Shown: in pieces, positions 12,298-24,220 of the stretch | Position numbering within the stretch: the first letter of the stretch is position 1 | Layout of the letters: every line of letters starts with the position of its first letter | Assembly (NCBI GenBank): GCA_958510875.1 | Contig: OY294067.1 | Span: forward strand, 28,074,912 to 28,138,911 | DNA length: 64,000 bases | Direction: 5' to 3' | Origin: Endomychus coccineus | Taxonomy: Eukaryota; Arthropoda; Insecta; Coleoptera; Endomychidae | Position numbers and translations under genes: made by a program | Notes under the pieces: model-generated | Seen by the model: only the letters and a program-made list of their open reading frames with translations | What the model was told of the DNA's origin: nothing | The model's database searches: none

Positions 12298-12380
12298 AAA
12301 AATCTTGGCTTCCGTATGGATTCCGTTCAAGCCTCAAGCCTGCCTTGAAGATGCCACCTGTAATGGAAGCCAAGATTTTT
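12298..12380. repeat. Short inverted repeat
   Basis: AAAAATCTTGGCTTCC at 12298-12313 is exactly complementary to 12365-12380, and CGTTCCAATCGA occurs as a direct repeat just outside. Probably a small foldback sequence. Confidence 0.6.
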
Positions 12381-12495
12381 CAAGATTTCCGCGGAAGTCT
12401 ACTACTCAACGTTCCAATCGATGGTGAAGAGTCTCCATAATGTTCAACAAACTATGCTTTGGTTTGCGTAATGTTTTTCCACGCAAGTAATAATG

Positions 12496-12665
12496 TTTGC
12501 TTTCGATGGGTGTCAAAACCGAATAGAATGACATAACAGTCTTCAATGAGTTTTAGTTAAAGATGATACATCTCAAATGTCACATGGGATTTTCGATTGT
12601 GGCCCCATCTGTTTTATTTTTCAGAGACTTTCACCTTCCCCTCGTAATTAGATTGTGTAGTGATA
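12496..12665. repeat. Interspersed repeat, copy A
   Basis: About 170 bp, including GTCACATGGGATTTTCGATT and a CCATCTG block, match 15343-15505 in the same orientation. It could be a SINE-like or MITE family; no ends or coding potential are seen. Confidence 0.7.
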
Positions 12666-12790
12666 AGTGAACTAACCAGAACTTCAAAATTTTTTCTCAA
12701 AGAGGGAACAGAACAACACTAAAAGAATAAAATCACGAATATCTGTAAATCTGTAAGTAACAAACTATAAAAGAGTTTCTCATACTGTGG

Positions 12791-14449
12791 CAGGGCCGGG
12801 TTAACACTATGAGGGGCCCTAAGCACAACAGATTTTGGGGGCCCCTCCCCCCCTTTTTTTTAATTACTCTTTATTCATAGAATAAAATAATTTGTAGAGT
12901 AATACAATGCTCTAAATCGTGGAGAAGGTTATTGCCAGGAAAATAAGTACATAAATGAATATTTACACTATTAGTACGTCTTCTTAATTTGACATAATAT
13001 ACAATGCGTAACTACATTAATCACTTTTACAATTGCACTTTTGGAAACTTATCCGCTGAATGATTCGCTTATATCTAACTGACTTAGAACAATCCTTTCC
13101 TGCACTTTCTAGCCGCAAAATCTTTTATCAGGTCATCAAAGCTGATTCGACGCAATCGTTGATTGAAAGAGTTGCATTATTTTATATGCAAATACTGCTT
13201 CGACGTACCACTACATGTACCACCACAATCCAAACATTTCTATTTATTTTGTTTATCTTTTGGTTCTTCCAGTTAAAATATTCTCAACAGTTATCCATAA
13301 CTGAGAAACGCGAATATTTAAGTTTTTTAGTCAATACTAATTTATTTCAAGATTGGTAGGTATAATTTGGTCATTTGGTATTTGCTTATGTTTATGGAGT
13401 TGAATGTTTAGGGAAAATCTGAAATAGTCATTTATAAAAGTAAATAAATATTTGATTGTATATTTAGTGGAAAGTTGTTTTGTTAACAGATAAAATTTAT
13501 GGTGTCCCATGTTTAGTATTCCCAGGAAGAAACCCCCTCTGGGTATCTGCAAACATATTCCTTTCCCCGAAAATTGGTTAGTCGAGTTCAAAAGTCTTCC
13601 TATTAAAGATCAAATAGGTATCTTATAAACCGTGCCTCTAATAAGAATTTTGTAGGAATACCTCCTTTTCTCCAAATTAATGTATATGTATATTGAATAC
13701 TGATACAAATTCACCAACCCGTATTCTAGATATCAAAGCCTACACTTCATAAGAAAAATTGTACTGATTTCCTTTAAAATTTTTACTCATTTGACCACAC
13801 TAGAATACAACTGGGATGTCGCCGTCTTCTTGAATTTCCCATCATATCCATGCAGAAGCATCATCGTAAAAAGTCAAGTCGTTTTTAACACTTAAACTTC
13901 TAACGGTTAAACATCTTGCAACCTAGTTCTGTCCACGGCCGCGCGTAAATCAAAGAGGGCGCACCAAACAGTCTACTACTTTACGAGTTTATAGGCGGAG
14001 GGAAGAGGGTATGCTACGGCACGATAATGTCCATATGGGTGCGCATCTTCTCAACTCTTTCAATCAACGACGCAATACATCAGCTTCCCTTCCATGCACA
14101 GTAGTGCAAGAGAGTCTAACCTATCCTGTCGCATATTTGTCCTCAAAGGGTTTTTAATGCGTTTTAATTTGCCACTGCACTGCACTTCCAAGATGAAGAG
14201 TAGTTATAAGCGCGAATTATTCGCCTATAATACAAAATCAACTAATTCTTGACTACTTTTAGATATTACCAGTCGTTAGGCATACGCAAACTTTTATATT
14301 CCAGTAATTTCTTTACTTCGTTATTTTTTTCCAGAAAAATTGTCATTATTAGTTTTTTAATTTTTAATTTTTACAATTTCCGCGGGGCCCCCAAAATGTC
14401 GGGGCCCTAAGCTATAGCTTAGTCAAGCCTATGCTATAATCCAGCACTG
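12791..14449. mobile_element. hAT-type non-autonomous element, 1659 bp
   Basis: The left end CAGGGCCGGGTTAAC and right end (read inward) CAGTGCTGGATTATA form short imperfect inverted repeats. TACTGTGG flanks both sides exactly (12783-12790 and 14450-14457), an 8-bp duplication as hAT elements make. Subterminal GGGGCCCTAAGC blocks occur at both ends. No transposase could be read; open frames inside are not convincing. Confidence 0.85.
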
Positions 14450-14481
14450 TACTGTGGATACACTATAATACTATAAACAAG

Positions 14482-14538
14482 AAATAATCACCCTTATCCA
14501 CTAAAAGTATTATTTTTAGTGGATAAGGGTGATTATTT
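14482..14538. repeat. Perfect 25-bp inverted repeat
   Basis: AAATAATCACCCTTATCCAC plus TAAAA (14482-14506) pairs without mismatch with 14514-14538. It shares CAATCACCCTTA-type sequence with the inverted repeat at 19592-19700, so both probably belong to one small foldback family. Confidence 0.75.
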
Positions 14539-15078
14539 TTATGTATAAAATCTGTAAACTGCGAAATTATGAAATTTGTTAGAACAACGTTTCTCAGTCA
14601 ACTTTAACTCAGTTACATACCAAACGGATCTCAACCAAATATGTTTAACATACTTGATCCCAATACACGCCAAAGAAGAAAATAGCAAACTGGAACCAGC
14701 TATCAATTTCTAATCAATCGGGTCTACATAACATAAACTATCACATATACATTAAAATCAGAGCACAAACAGAGCTTTCTACTTTGATGCCCCAGATCAG
14801 GTTTATATTCAATATTAATTCGACTAACGAAACTGGTTCTATCTGTTAGTGGAAAATGGATCAAAACGGTGTGAAATAAATTGATTTGCGTGATTTGCGA
14901 CGCATCATACCATCAGCTTCGGTTGCGCATCTTTCAGATCATCTGATCACAAATCATAATTGATTAAAATTAATGTTATAAAAAGTTCAGCTACTAATAA
15001 TTAAGACATCAAAATCGATATCTTGGAATCTGTGGTTCGTAGCTTCAATTTGGACATAATTTATAACCACCACCTTAA

Positions 15079-15285
15079 GGAGGTTCTGTAGAGATACATT
15101 TTTATGATATATTTTTTTAAAATGTTTACAGACCGTTGAGAATAACAATATAAGAATACGTCAAATTTTTTCGAGGGATTCACTACACCGTTTTTTAAAT
15201 ATATCGAGTCAAAAAACCACATTGTAACATGATAGCTTATGGGAACGTGGTTAAATCTTCAAATAAAAAAAAAAGATTAAATAGA
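15079..15285 (+). mobile_element. TTAA-target element, left half only
   Basis: Starts at TTAA followed by GGAGGTTCTGTAGAG and matches the left half of the complete copy at 38098-38598, including GACCGTTGAGAATAACAATA and ACTACACCGTTTTTTAAA. It stops in an A-rich run near 15285. Confidence 0.7.
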
Positions 15286-15342
15286 AATGGTGAAGATGTG
15301 AAAATCACTTTTTTCCATGTTCACAAAATTCTTCAAGGTTGC

Positions 15343-15505
15343 TTGCTTTCGAAGGGTGTCAAAAGAACTGAATGACATATCGCATTTTTAATGCGTTCTA
15401 GTTAAAGATGGTACATCACAAATGTCACATGGGATTTTCGATTGTGGCGCCATCTGTGCTATTTTTAGGGACTTTTCACCTTGCCCTAGTATAGTGTTAT
15501 AGTGT
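15343..15505. repeat. Interspersed repeat, copy B
   Basis: Diverged match to 12496-12665 sharing CTTTCGA.GGGTGTCAAAA and the 18-base block CACATGGGATTTTCGATT. Confidence 0.7.
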
Positions 15506-15736
15506 ATCCACCATAGACCTATTACCCCAAGGAGACGAAACATCTCATCCATAAAACTCCATTTGACTTGTCGCAATGATTACATGAAGTATGACAAAGA
15601 AAACCAACGGACCTCTTTGTCGTCGAGTCATAATTACTTCTTATTGGCAACGCTGTAACTATGATTGAAAACTTGGTACCACTTTTAAGGCAACACCGCT
15701 TCGAAATAGCTACGAGAAACAGTATTGCTTCTAATA

Positions 15737-16701
15737 CTAGGTTCCCCATAATAGACTACCCATTTTAATATTTGAACTAAAATTTTTTTAGTTAACAAAA
15801 CAAACTTTTTATCTTACTAAATTACAGCTAACTCTTTGGGATTTATGATAACTTATAAATATTTGGCTAATTTAATTCTAACTTTTAAAAATCACGTCTA
15901 TTAAATGACCTCCACCAACTTCAACACATTTTTCAATATTAGATAAAAACTGGTTCATTACACGGCGTAGCAAACCTTCGTCTATTCCTTCAACTTCTTC
16001 ACGAATTTTGACTTTCAGTCCCTCGATTGTACCTGGACGACTCGCAAATACTTTGGCTTTTAAATATCCCCACAGGAAAAAATCGGGTGAAATTTTAAAT
16101 CCCTTTGAAGAATTCGATCTAAGCTTCCCTTCGATATTCCTAGGATAATGGTTTGTCGATTAGCAGACCTTTTAGGACTTCTCGTAAACGCAATTCTAAC
16201 TCGTTCAATATTTTCTGGTGTACGAACTGTTCTTCGACGTCCAGGCTTCTTCAAATTTTGTACAGAACCATTTTCACGCCAATGACGAACCCATAATTAA
16301 CAGTTTTACGATTTGGCGCGTGACCCCTATTGTTGTTATTAAACTGACGCCGGAATGCACGCCTAACTTCTTCTATCGAATTGCTTCTTATGTAAGTTTC
16401 TACACAAAACACACGTTGTTGGACTTAGTAATCCATGAAAGTTCAAACGGATGTTGAAATAATGTCTCAAAGCAAAAAAATTAAATAATTATTGATGAAA
16501 ACTAACAAACTTCTCGTAGAAAAATGGCGTTCCACGAAATTATTAATTCAAAATTTATTTGTGACAGGCGCCTACTTGATTAATAATTTACTTAAATCCC
16601 AAAGACAACAGAAGATAATCCCACAGAGAACAACCTATTTAGTTATCTCGTAGGAAATTTATTAATAATATAAAATGGGTAGTCTATTATGGGGAACCCA
16701 G
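15737..16701 (-). mobile_element. Mariner-type element, internally deleted, 965 bp
   Basis: Terminal inverted repeats of about 35 bp begin CTAGGTTCCCCATAATAG (left) and CTGGGTTCCCCATAATAG (right, inward) and are flanked by TA dinucleotides at 15735-15736 and 16702-16703. On the minus strand an N-terminal helix-turn-helix part (RRTVRTPENIERVR, SANRQTIILGISKGSLDRIL) is followed almost at once by C-terminal FLWGYLKAKV-like and GGGHLIDVIF sequence ending near 15895. The catalytic middle is missing, so the element cannot encode active transposase. Confidence 0.87.
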
Positions 16702-16703
16702 TA

Positions 16704-17125
16704 TAACCAATAAATAATGCTATGGACGTTTTTATAATAATTACAAATCTCAATCCGGCACACAGAACAACTAATCCGGCAACAGCACATTCCATACGGC
16801 CATACTTGTAATATACAGCGGTCTGAGTGGCCAGAAATTTTGGCAATGTCTGATCGTGTTTAAATGTAAACAATTCTGTCTCCTTAGGATAATAGGTCTA
16901 TGGTATCCACAGTGTGAACTCTTTTATAGTTTATTAATGCCGTGATATCAACCCGAATCGACCCGCACCACGTTTTTTGATTTCGTCGTATCGGTTACTG
17001 ACCTAACAAGTCAAGATATACTTATCGGTCATTATTACATTCGAGTAATTCTTGTATGAAATATATGCAGTATTCGGAGATAGTAATGGATTATTTATTT
17101 TATGGAAATCCATTTTAATAAAATG
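16704..17125. other. Unassigned spacer
   Basis: No recognisable gene or repeat. Confidence 0.35.
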
Positions 17126-17281
17126 AAATAAAACAATTTTTTGTCTAATTTCCACAAGAGATTTAATTTTTCAATAAACACGACCGGTTTCGTGACTTGA
17201 TAATGATGTAAGAGTCGAAACCGGTCGTGTTTATAGAAAAATAAAATCTCTCATGGAAATTAGACAAAAATTGTTTTATTT
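17126..17281. repeat. Foldback element with about 65-bp arms
   Basis: The left arm runs from AAATAAAACAATTTTTTGTC to ACACGACCGGTTTCG; the right arm mirrors it from CGAAACCGGTCGTGT to ATTAGACAAAAATTG. The loop TGACTTGATAATGATGTAAG lies against CGAAAC, resembling a degenerate hammerhead core. Confidence 0.75.
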
Positions 17282-19591
17282 TATGCAGTATTTGGGTCGC
17301 TGAGCTTCTACTTTTTTAAACACGTCAAAATACCGTCGAGTAAGCAATTATTGATAACGAAAAACGATAAGGAGTAGCTTCCTAATACGCGTACATTTGA
17401 AAACAAGTTCAATTTATCGATAATGTATAACTTATCAGGATAGTAGACAAAAGTAGACTACTGATTATTCTCATCAAACGCATGTTTTCATTTGTTTCTG
17501 CTTAGCTGGCGTGTATATCAGAATAAGATCAGAATAAATAGTTATTTATGTAACAAGGCTTGTAAGTGTACTTTACAGGTCGAGGACACTGTTTGCAAAA
17601 TCGAAGTCCCTAGGGCTGAAGTTTGCAAGCAGGGTTGGAATAAATCATGAGTTTTTTTGAAATGCATAAAAGTGGGACTTTTGAATTAATTCGAACTTTT
17701 TTCAATTGATTCAATTAAAAAAAAAACAAATTTCGTTAACCTCCTAAAACTAAAAGAAAATACAAAAAATAAGCAAGTTATCATTTTCTTCAGAAATCTT
17801 AAAGCATAACAAAACTTTTTTGCAAAACAAACTAAACTATTGATTGAATAAATAATAAATACATAAGATAGGCAGCTCATTGCTTCATTCATTAAAAATC
17901 TTCATTAGAAGTTAGTTTTCCGGCTTTTTCCACCCTAGGTTACCTTCATCTAGTAGTCTGGAAATCACAAACCGTTATGTGTCCCACAAAAAATATACCG
18001 CATGCCATAAACTCTGGCTGGAAAAGTGTGGACAGATTTACAAAAATACAAAATTTAACTTATTAAAATAAGAAAATTTCGATTTGAAGCACTGTCGGTC
18101 CCAAAATAGCCAAATTTCACGATAAAACGCTAATTACGCCAAATCTAAATATTAATGCCGCATTCTGTCTGGGTATCCCCTCATTGATTCAAATTTTTTC
18201 TGCGATACGCGGGCCCGATGCATTGTATTGTGTTGTGGGCGCTTCAAGGATGTCAGATGTTTCTTGCTAATCGGTTTCGGTTGCCATAATGCCATCGGAT
18301 ATTTCAGTTTGAAACTGATAATGCAATTTGTTCCCATTGGATAATTTGAATTAAATCGTGACTTTTTAAAAAAAGTAGTTTAAATTCGTGCCAACCTTGT
18401 TTGCAAGTGTTCGAGATCTGGAAATATACGTTGCAAGCCGAGGTACATACAAAGTTTTTCGTATACTACTAGCAAATATTACAATTTTCAAGAATTTTTA
18501 TATATATAAAAGACAAATACCACTCACAGATTGACTCACTCATCACGAAATCTCAGAAACTTTGAGCCGGACCGACTTGAAACCTGGCTCAAAGACTTTC
18601 TTTCAATAATTTTGCAAAATGAGAGAAAATAAAACATAAAAATTGAAACAGAACGCTAGTTATTTTCCATTTACACCATTCATGGTATTTTTCGAAAAAC
18701 TTTCAATCGATCAATATATAATTATGAGTTGTTAAGACAAGAAAAAAAAATCGTAATATTTTGCTAAGGAAAACGATGTTTCAAAACAATGCATCGTCTG
18801 AGTATGTTGTAAAATAAACAGATAACGCAGTATATTAGCAAGTTTCGATTGTTTCTCTAACAAATGGAATGTGATAAAATCTCCCGACGTGCACGATACC
18901 CTGAGCTTGAAATGCAAAATACAATGCTTCGAATACACGATGTGTGAATGTGTGATTACCTTTTAAATGAAGGGTGCTTCAAAGTACAATAGTTAAGGAT
19001 CCCTGATCAAATCTCATGTGTATGACAGTTAAAGATTGATTCAATATTATTTACAGATATATGATTCACTAGGCTACTTCTTCAAAACAAAAATTAAAAA
19101 AACTTATTCCAAATTGAAGAATTTACAAAGATAAAACGATATTCAAATGACCGCAATAGAAAATTTATTGTGATACATCATCCAGAAATTGAAATGGAAA
19201 AACATTGAACTATCCTAGATTTAACATAAACAAATCGCGACATAGAATTTCTTTTGATATTTATAGAAGACTTACTACATGGATATAACGATTCCTTCAG
19301 ATTCAATACACCCATTCAGTCAGATAGGTATTGGACACGTAAATCCTTGGGAAATGGATCGAGGATCGATTTTGATGGAAGAAAGTACATTCATTCTCTT
19401 CAGAATGTCATCAGAAAAAAACACAAATAAAGTTGCTTATGTTGTTTATAAACAATAAATAAGCAATTTAATTTGCTCTTTTTTGATATTACATAAAAAT
19501 TTGTAATAAAAAAATTTGGCAAAAGAAATGTGAATTTGTATACCCATTTGACAGCATTATTAATACCATTGCATTTTACAGCATTTGCTAT
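17282..19591. other. Long AT-rich stretch without genes
   Basis: About 2.3 kb in which I recognise no coding region and no repeat with defined ends. The small open frames here have no family resemblance. Confidence 0.4.
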
Positions 19592-19700
19592 CCACTATAA
19601 AAGAAACAATCACCCTTACCCACTTAAAATACTGAGGACCTTTGAACTACCCAGTAACCATCATCAGAGTAAGCAAGGAAGATTGTTTCTTTTTATAGTG
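19592..19700. repeat. Inverted-repeat element with hammerhead-like core
   Basis: The end CCACTATAAAAGAAACAATC is mirrored by GATTGTTTCTTTTTATAGTG. On the minus strand the interior holds CTCTGATGATGGTTACTGGG, similar to the Penelope ribozyme core but without the GAAA half. Confidence 0.6.
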
Positions 19701-19726
19701 TTGTAGTCTATACTATAGTGTGTATT

Positions 19727-20130
19727 ATGTCTTTCGCATAAGCCGATGAAAAGCGCGAGCCGCAGTCTGTCTAATTACGCGATATCGATTCTTTAACACT
19801 GCGAAGGTATGGATGGGCATTTAAAATATGTAACCCGAAAAGGGCTTAAGGTACATTAAATCGGAATCACCATTCGACTGCAATGTAGAAGAAACCAACA
19901 ACGTGTCGTATGAGCCGAAAGTAGGAAAGACTTCGTTCGCTACACTCACTCCGTATTTCGCATAAGCCGACCAAAAATGCGTGCCGCAGTCTGTCTAGTT
20001 GTACGAGTTCGATTTTTTCTCTACAATCGGCCAGATAGTTTGCGCATCGAACAGTGCGCGAAGCAAAGCGAACAGCGTCGAGTATATTTTTTCAATGAAT
20101 CGAAAACGGCTCAAGGTACGACATTGAATT
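19727..20130 (+). repeat. Two diverged direct repeats
   Basis: About 150 bp starting near 19729 (TCTTTCGCATAAGCCGA) recurs from about 19955 (ATTTCGCATAAGCCGA); both continue with GCCGCAGTCTGTCTA and GAAAA.GGCT.AAGGTAC. The GC content is above the surroundings. It may be a tandem SINE-like family; identity unknown. Confidence 0.65.
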
Positions 20131-20249
20131 TGTATGCTAGTCAATTTCGAGCATCATATCTAGTTTACGTCAAAATGTCAAGTGGATTGCATTTACTATT
20201 TGACCTATACACGAGGACATACATTGTACCATATAACAAACAATAATAT

Positions 20250-20984
20250 ATTGCAAATGATTAGAAACAGTCAAAGACGTGGAAAGACTCCAATTTCTCT
20301 ATGTATGACATAGAACATTTATTTGGATTGACAACATATGTGTTTTACATCTCTGTGTTTTATACTATTATTATAATATTTTGCTGTCAGCTTAACTGTC
20401 AATATCATTGATATAAAGGATTATGTCAACCTTTCTTTCATGATATCATTAATTTAACGTAACCTTATTATGAAGTAACTATGGTTCATGATTTTTTATT
20501 CTATAATGTCAGCTCTGTCAGTCAAATTCAAATTTTACTAATTTATTTTCAGATTATAGCCACATATTTACCCCAATTGAAAATATTAATATATAGATAT
20601 ATTACCTTCAATTAGTTAAGGTAAAAAACTCATTCTTGTACAACCATGTGAAATATTTCAACAAAATAACCCTTCAATAAGATTAATAATTATTAATTAT
20701 AATTAAGAAACTCCTGTCTATTAGATTAAATCCTCATATATAATAGTAACCACAATATTTTAGCTTCCCTTAACTGTGAGAATACCTGTTATCTCGTTCT
20801 TCTTTAATAATATCCTCCTCATAACATCTTGCTCATTGCAGTTTGAAATTTTTAACTGTTAAAATTCGAAAATTCTATTAAACAGTTTTATAAATCTAAT
20901 GATATTTAACAAAGTAATTATAGTTTCATTTATTTAAAAATGCAAAAAGGTAAATTAATCCAATGATTTAAATTTAAATATGTT
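20250..20984. other. AT-rich flank of the satellite
   Basis: No feature recognised. Confidence 0.35.
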
Positions 20985-22838
20985 CGGGTTGTGAAGTACA
21001 AATGTCCAAATAGCAAGATTTAAATTATTTTTTAAATATTTATTTACAAGATTTGTTGGGAAAATTAATAGTTATAACACGAATAATTTGTAGATGAAGC
21101 AATGAAAACCAATTTGTAATAGCATTCTTCAAATGTCGCACTTTTGAAAAATATATTATTTGTTATCATATTCTAGGGAGGTTTAATATAATCCAGCTAA
21201 TATGTTTTTAAACAGATTATATAAATCACTAACCTGAGTTTTAATTGATGAGGAGTGTTATTCCATGGAATGAAAGTTCACCAACACTGCGCACGGGTTG
21301 TGAAGTACAAATGTCCAAATAGCAAGATTTAAATTATTTTTTAAATATTTATTTACAAGATTTGTTGGGAAAATTAATAGTTATAACACGAATAATTTGT
21401 AGATGAAGCAATGAAAACCAATTTGTAATAGCATTCTTCAAATGTCGCACTTTTGAAAAATATATTATTTGTTATCATATTCTAGGGAGGTTTAATATAA
21501 TCCAGCTAATATGTTTTTAAACAGATTATATAAATCACTAACCTGAGTTTTAATTGATGAGGAGTGTTATTCCATGGAATGAAAGTTCACCAACACTGCG
21601 CACGGGTTGTGGAGTACAAATGTCCAAATAGCAAGATTTAAATTATTTTTTAAATATTTATTTACAAGATTTGTTTGGAAAATTAATAGTTATAACACGA
21701 ATAATTTGTAGATGAAGCAATGAAAACCAATTTGTAATAGCATTCTTCAAATGTCGCACTTTTGAAAAATATATTATTTGTTATCATATTCTAGGGAGGT
21801 TTAATATAATCCAGCTAATATGTTTTTAAACAGATTATATAAATCACTAACCTGAGTTTTAATTGATGAGGAGTGTTATTCCATGGAATGAAAGTTCACC
21901 AACACTGCGCACGGGTTGTGAAGTACAAATGTCCAAATAGCAAGATTTAAATTATTTTTTAAATATTTATTTACAAGATTTGTTTGGAAAATTAATAGTT
22001 ATAACACGAATAATTTGTAGATGAAGCAATTAAAACCAATTTGTAATAGCATTCTTCAAATGTCGCACTTTTGAAAAATATATTATTTGTTATCATATTC
22101 TAGGGAGGTTTAATATAATCCAGCTAATATGTTTTTAAACAGATTATATAAATCACTAACCTGAGTTTTAATTGATGAGGAGTGTTATTCCATGGAATGA
22201 AAGTTCACCAACACAGCGCACGGGTTGTGAAGTACAAATGTCCAAATAGCAAGATTTAAATTATTTTTTAAATATTTATTTACAAGATTTGTTGGGAAAA
22301 TTAATAGTTATAACACGAATAATTTGTAGATGAAGCAATGAAAACCAATTTGTAATAGCATTCTTCAAATGTCGCACTTTTGAAAAATATATTATTTGTT
22401 ATCATATTCTAGGGAGGTTTAATATAATCCAGCTAATATGTTTTTAAACAGATTATATAAATCACTAACCTGAGTTTTAATTGATGAGGAGTGTTATTCC
22501 ATGGAATGAAAGTTCACCAACACTGCGCACGGGTTGTGAAGTACAAATGTCCAAATAGCAAGATTTAAATTATTTTTTAAATATTTATTTACAAGATTTG
22601 TTTGGAAAATTAATAGTTATAACACGAATAATTTGTAGATGAAGCAATTAAAACCAATTTGTAATAGCATTCTTCAAATGTCGCACTTTTGAAAAATATA
22701 TTATTTGTTATCATATTCTAGGGAGGTTTAATATAATCCAGCTAATATGTTTTTAAAAAGATTATATAAATCACTAACCTGAGTTTTAATTGATGAGGAG
22801 TGTTATTCCATGGAATGAAAGTTCACCAACACAGCGCA
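20985..22838. repeat. 309-bp satellite, six tandem copies
   Basis: Copies begin at 20985, 21294, 21603, 21912, 22221 and 22530 with CGGGTTGTGAAGTACAAATG, exact 309-bp spacing and only a few differences each. Three variant sites (TTGTTGGG or TTGTTTGG, GCAATGAAA or GCAATTAAA, ACACTGCGC or ACACAGCGC) group copies 4 and 6 together. No coding capacity. Confidence 0.96.
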
Positions 22839-23900
22839 CGAATGTGACTAAAACCCACTTCAAATTCGCTACAATTATTATTAAGTACTAACAATTATTG
22901 TTATCGCTAAGTATAACGTTCATTCATTGGACAATTGCAATGGTTCAAGCAGACGCTAGGATTTGTCACACAGTAGTTGATACTTATGCTAAATTCCAAT
23001 TTCCAACATTCCATACATCCGATATTTTAGACGAGCAAAATGAATATACTAGAAATACTATCTATATAAAGAGAAGATAATTGTGTTTTCCAAACAAGTT
23101 ATGAAGTCATTGATAGTTTGACCTTGGGTAATACCTAATAGTCCTGTCCTGTCAATATGTTTTGAAAGCAATAGTCCTTAAACTATATGCACTTACCTTT
23201 ACTTGTGTATTTGTGGAAATCCTTCCACATATTGTACACAAGTCGAAGTCAAAAGCGATCATAACCGCCCAATATTGTTATATCATTTTTTATTGTGCCA
23301 CATTATTGTATCATCTATTCATATTTTTGTTCATCTGTTATGTTATTATTTCAATTATCCTAGTCATTTACTGCATTTACTTTCAAGTTTGTTATAATTA
23401 TCATTATATAATTCTACTGTTCGCGTTATAATAGTTCTAGGTAAATTCTTCGAAAACAATTATCCGGAAGCAGTTCTTCGAAAATCTATTCTTCGAAGAA
23501 CATTCTGACATTCAGGTAAAGCGCAGCCTTGTAGGCAATTTCTTTTCAGATAAGTATTAATACTAATTTAAGAAAATACCTGCGTCAATAACAATTACCT
23601 ATCCCGATGACAATAAGTAATAATTTAATTGCTTTATATATCAAAGGTGATTAGAAATCATCAATCTGCTTCGAATATTGAAAAGGACAGGTTGAAAATA
23701 AGGACGACATGATATTCGTCACAATTTTATTACGGGGACCGGTCAAGGTCTCAGGTAAATTTTAAGGATGCCTGAAACTCGTCACACCGAGTTTTCTTTG
23801 CTAAGAACAGAAAGGATGGGCGGATGTTTATCATTACGGCTAATAGAATATTTATTGCTTATTAAAGCTAGACAGGGACTTGTTTCCAAACTTAGAATCA
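22839..23900. other. Spacer after the satellite
   Basis: A 270-bp hydrophobic open frame at 23162-23431 is AT-driven and has no family resemblance. Nothing else is recognised. Confidence 0.35.
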
Positions 23901-23939
23901 TTATATTTTTCGTGTTGTATACATTCTATTCAAAATTAA

Positions 23940-24215
23940 AAATTTTGTTTCTGAAAAAAATTATTAGTGAACGCGGAAACACCCAAATAGTGTACGAAAC
24001 TTATCGATCTTCAACTAATCAAACTGCCTGGATGTGTATCAAACGACCTAAATGTAAGGTTTGTGTATACCATCGGGGAATCGGGTAGTTTTGTTGTAAC
24101 AACATTTAAAAATCAACATAATCCCGAACCTGAAGAAAAAATTGCTAGACAAGTTCTTGTGTTGCCTGCAAAAGAAAAGCGGAAGAAGAACCCACAGAGA
24201 GACCAACTAAAATAT
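23940..24215 (+). pseudogene. FLYWCH zinc-finger fragment (Mutator-like element)
   Basis: The translation reads ERGNTQIVYETYRSS then TAWMCIKRPKCK and, after a one-base frameshift, FVVTTFKNQHNPEPEE. The Trp, two Cys and late His positions fit a FLYWCH zinc finger, the usual N-terminal domain of insect Mutator-like transposases. It breaks off where the LINE below begins. Confidence 0.65.
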
Positions 24216-24220
24216 TGCCT

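Noticed and set aside
20985..22838. CRISPR-like regular repeats
   Set aside because: 309-bp head-to-tail units without spacers in a eukaryotic context; a satellite.
23162..23431. Hydrophobic 89-residue frame
   Set aside because: Composition explained by T-rich DNA; no conserved motif.
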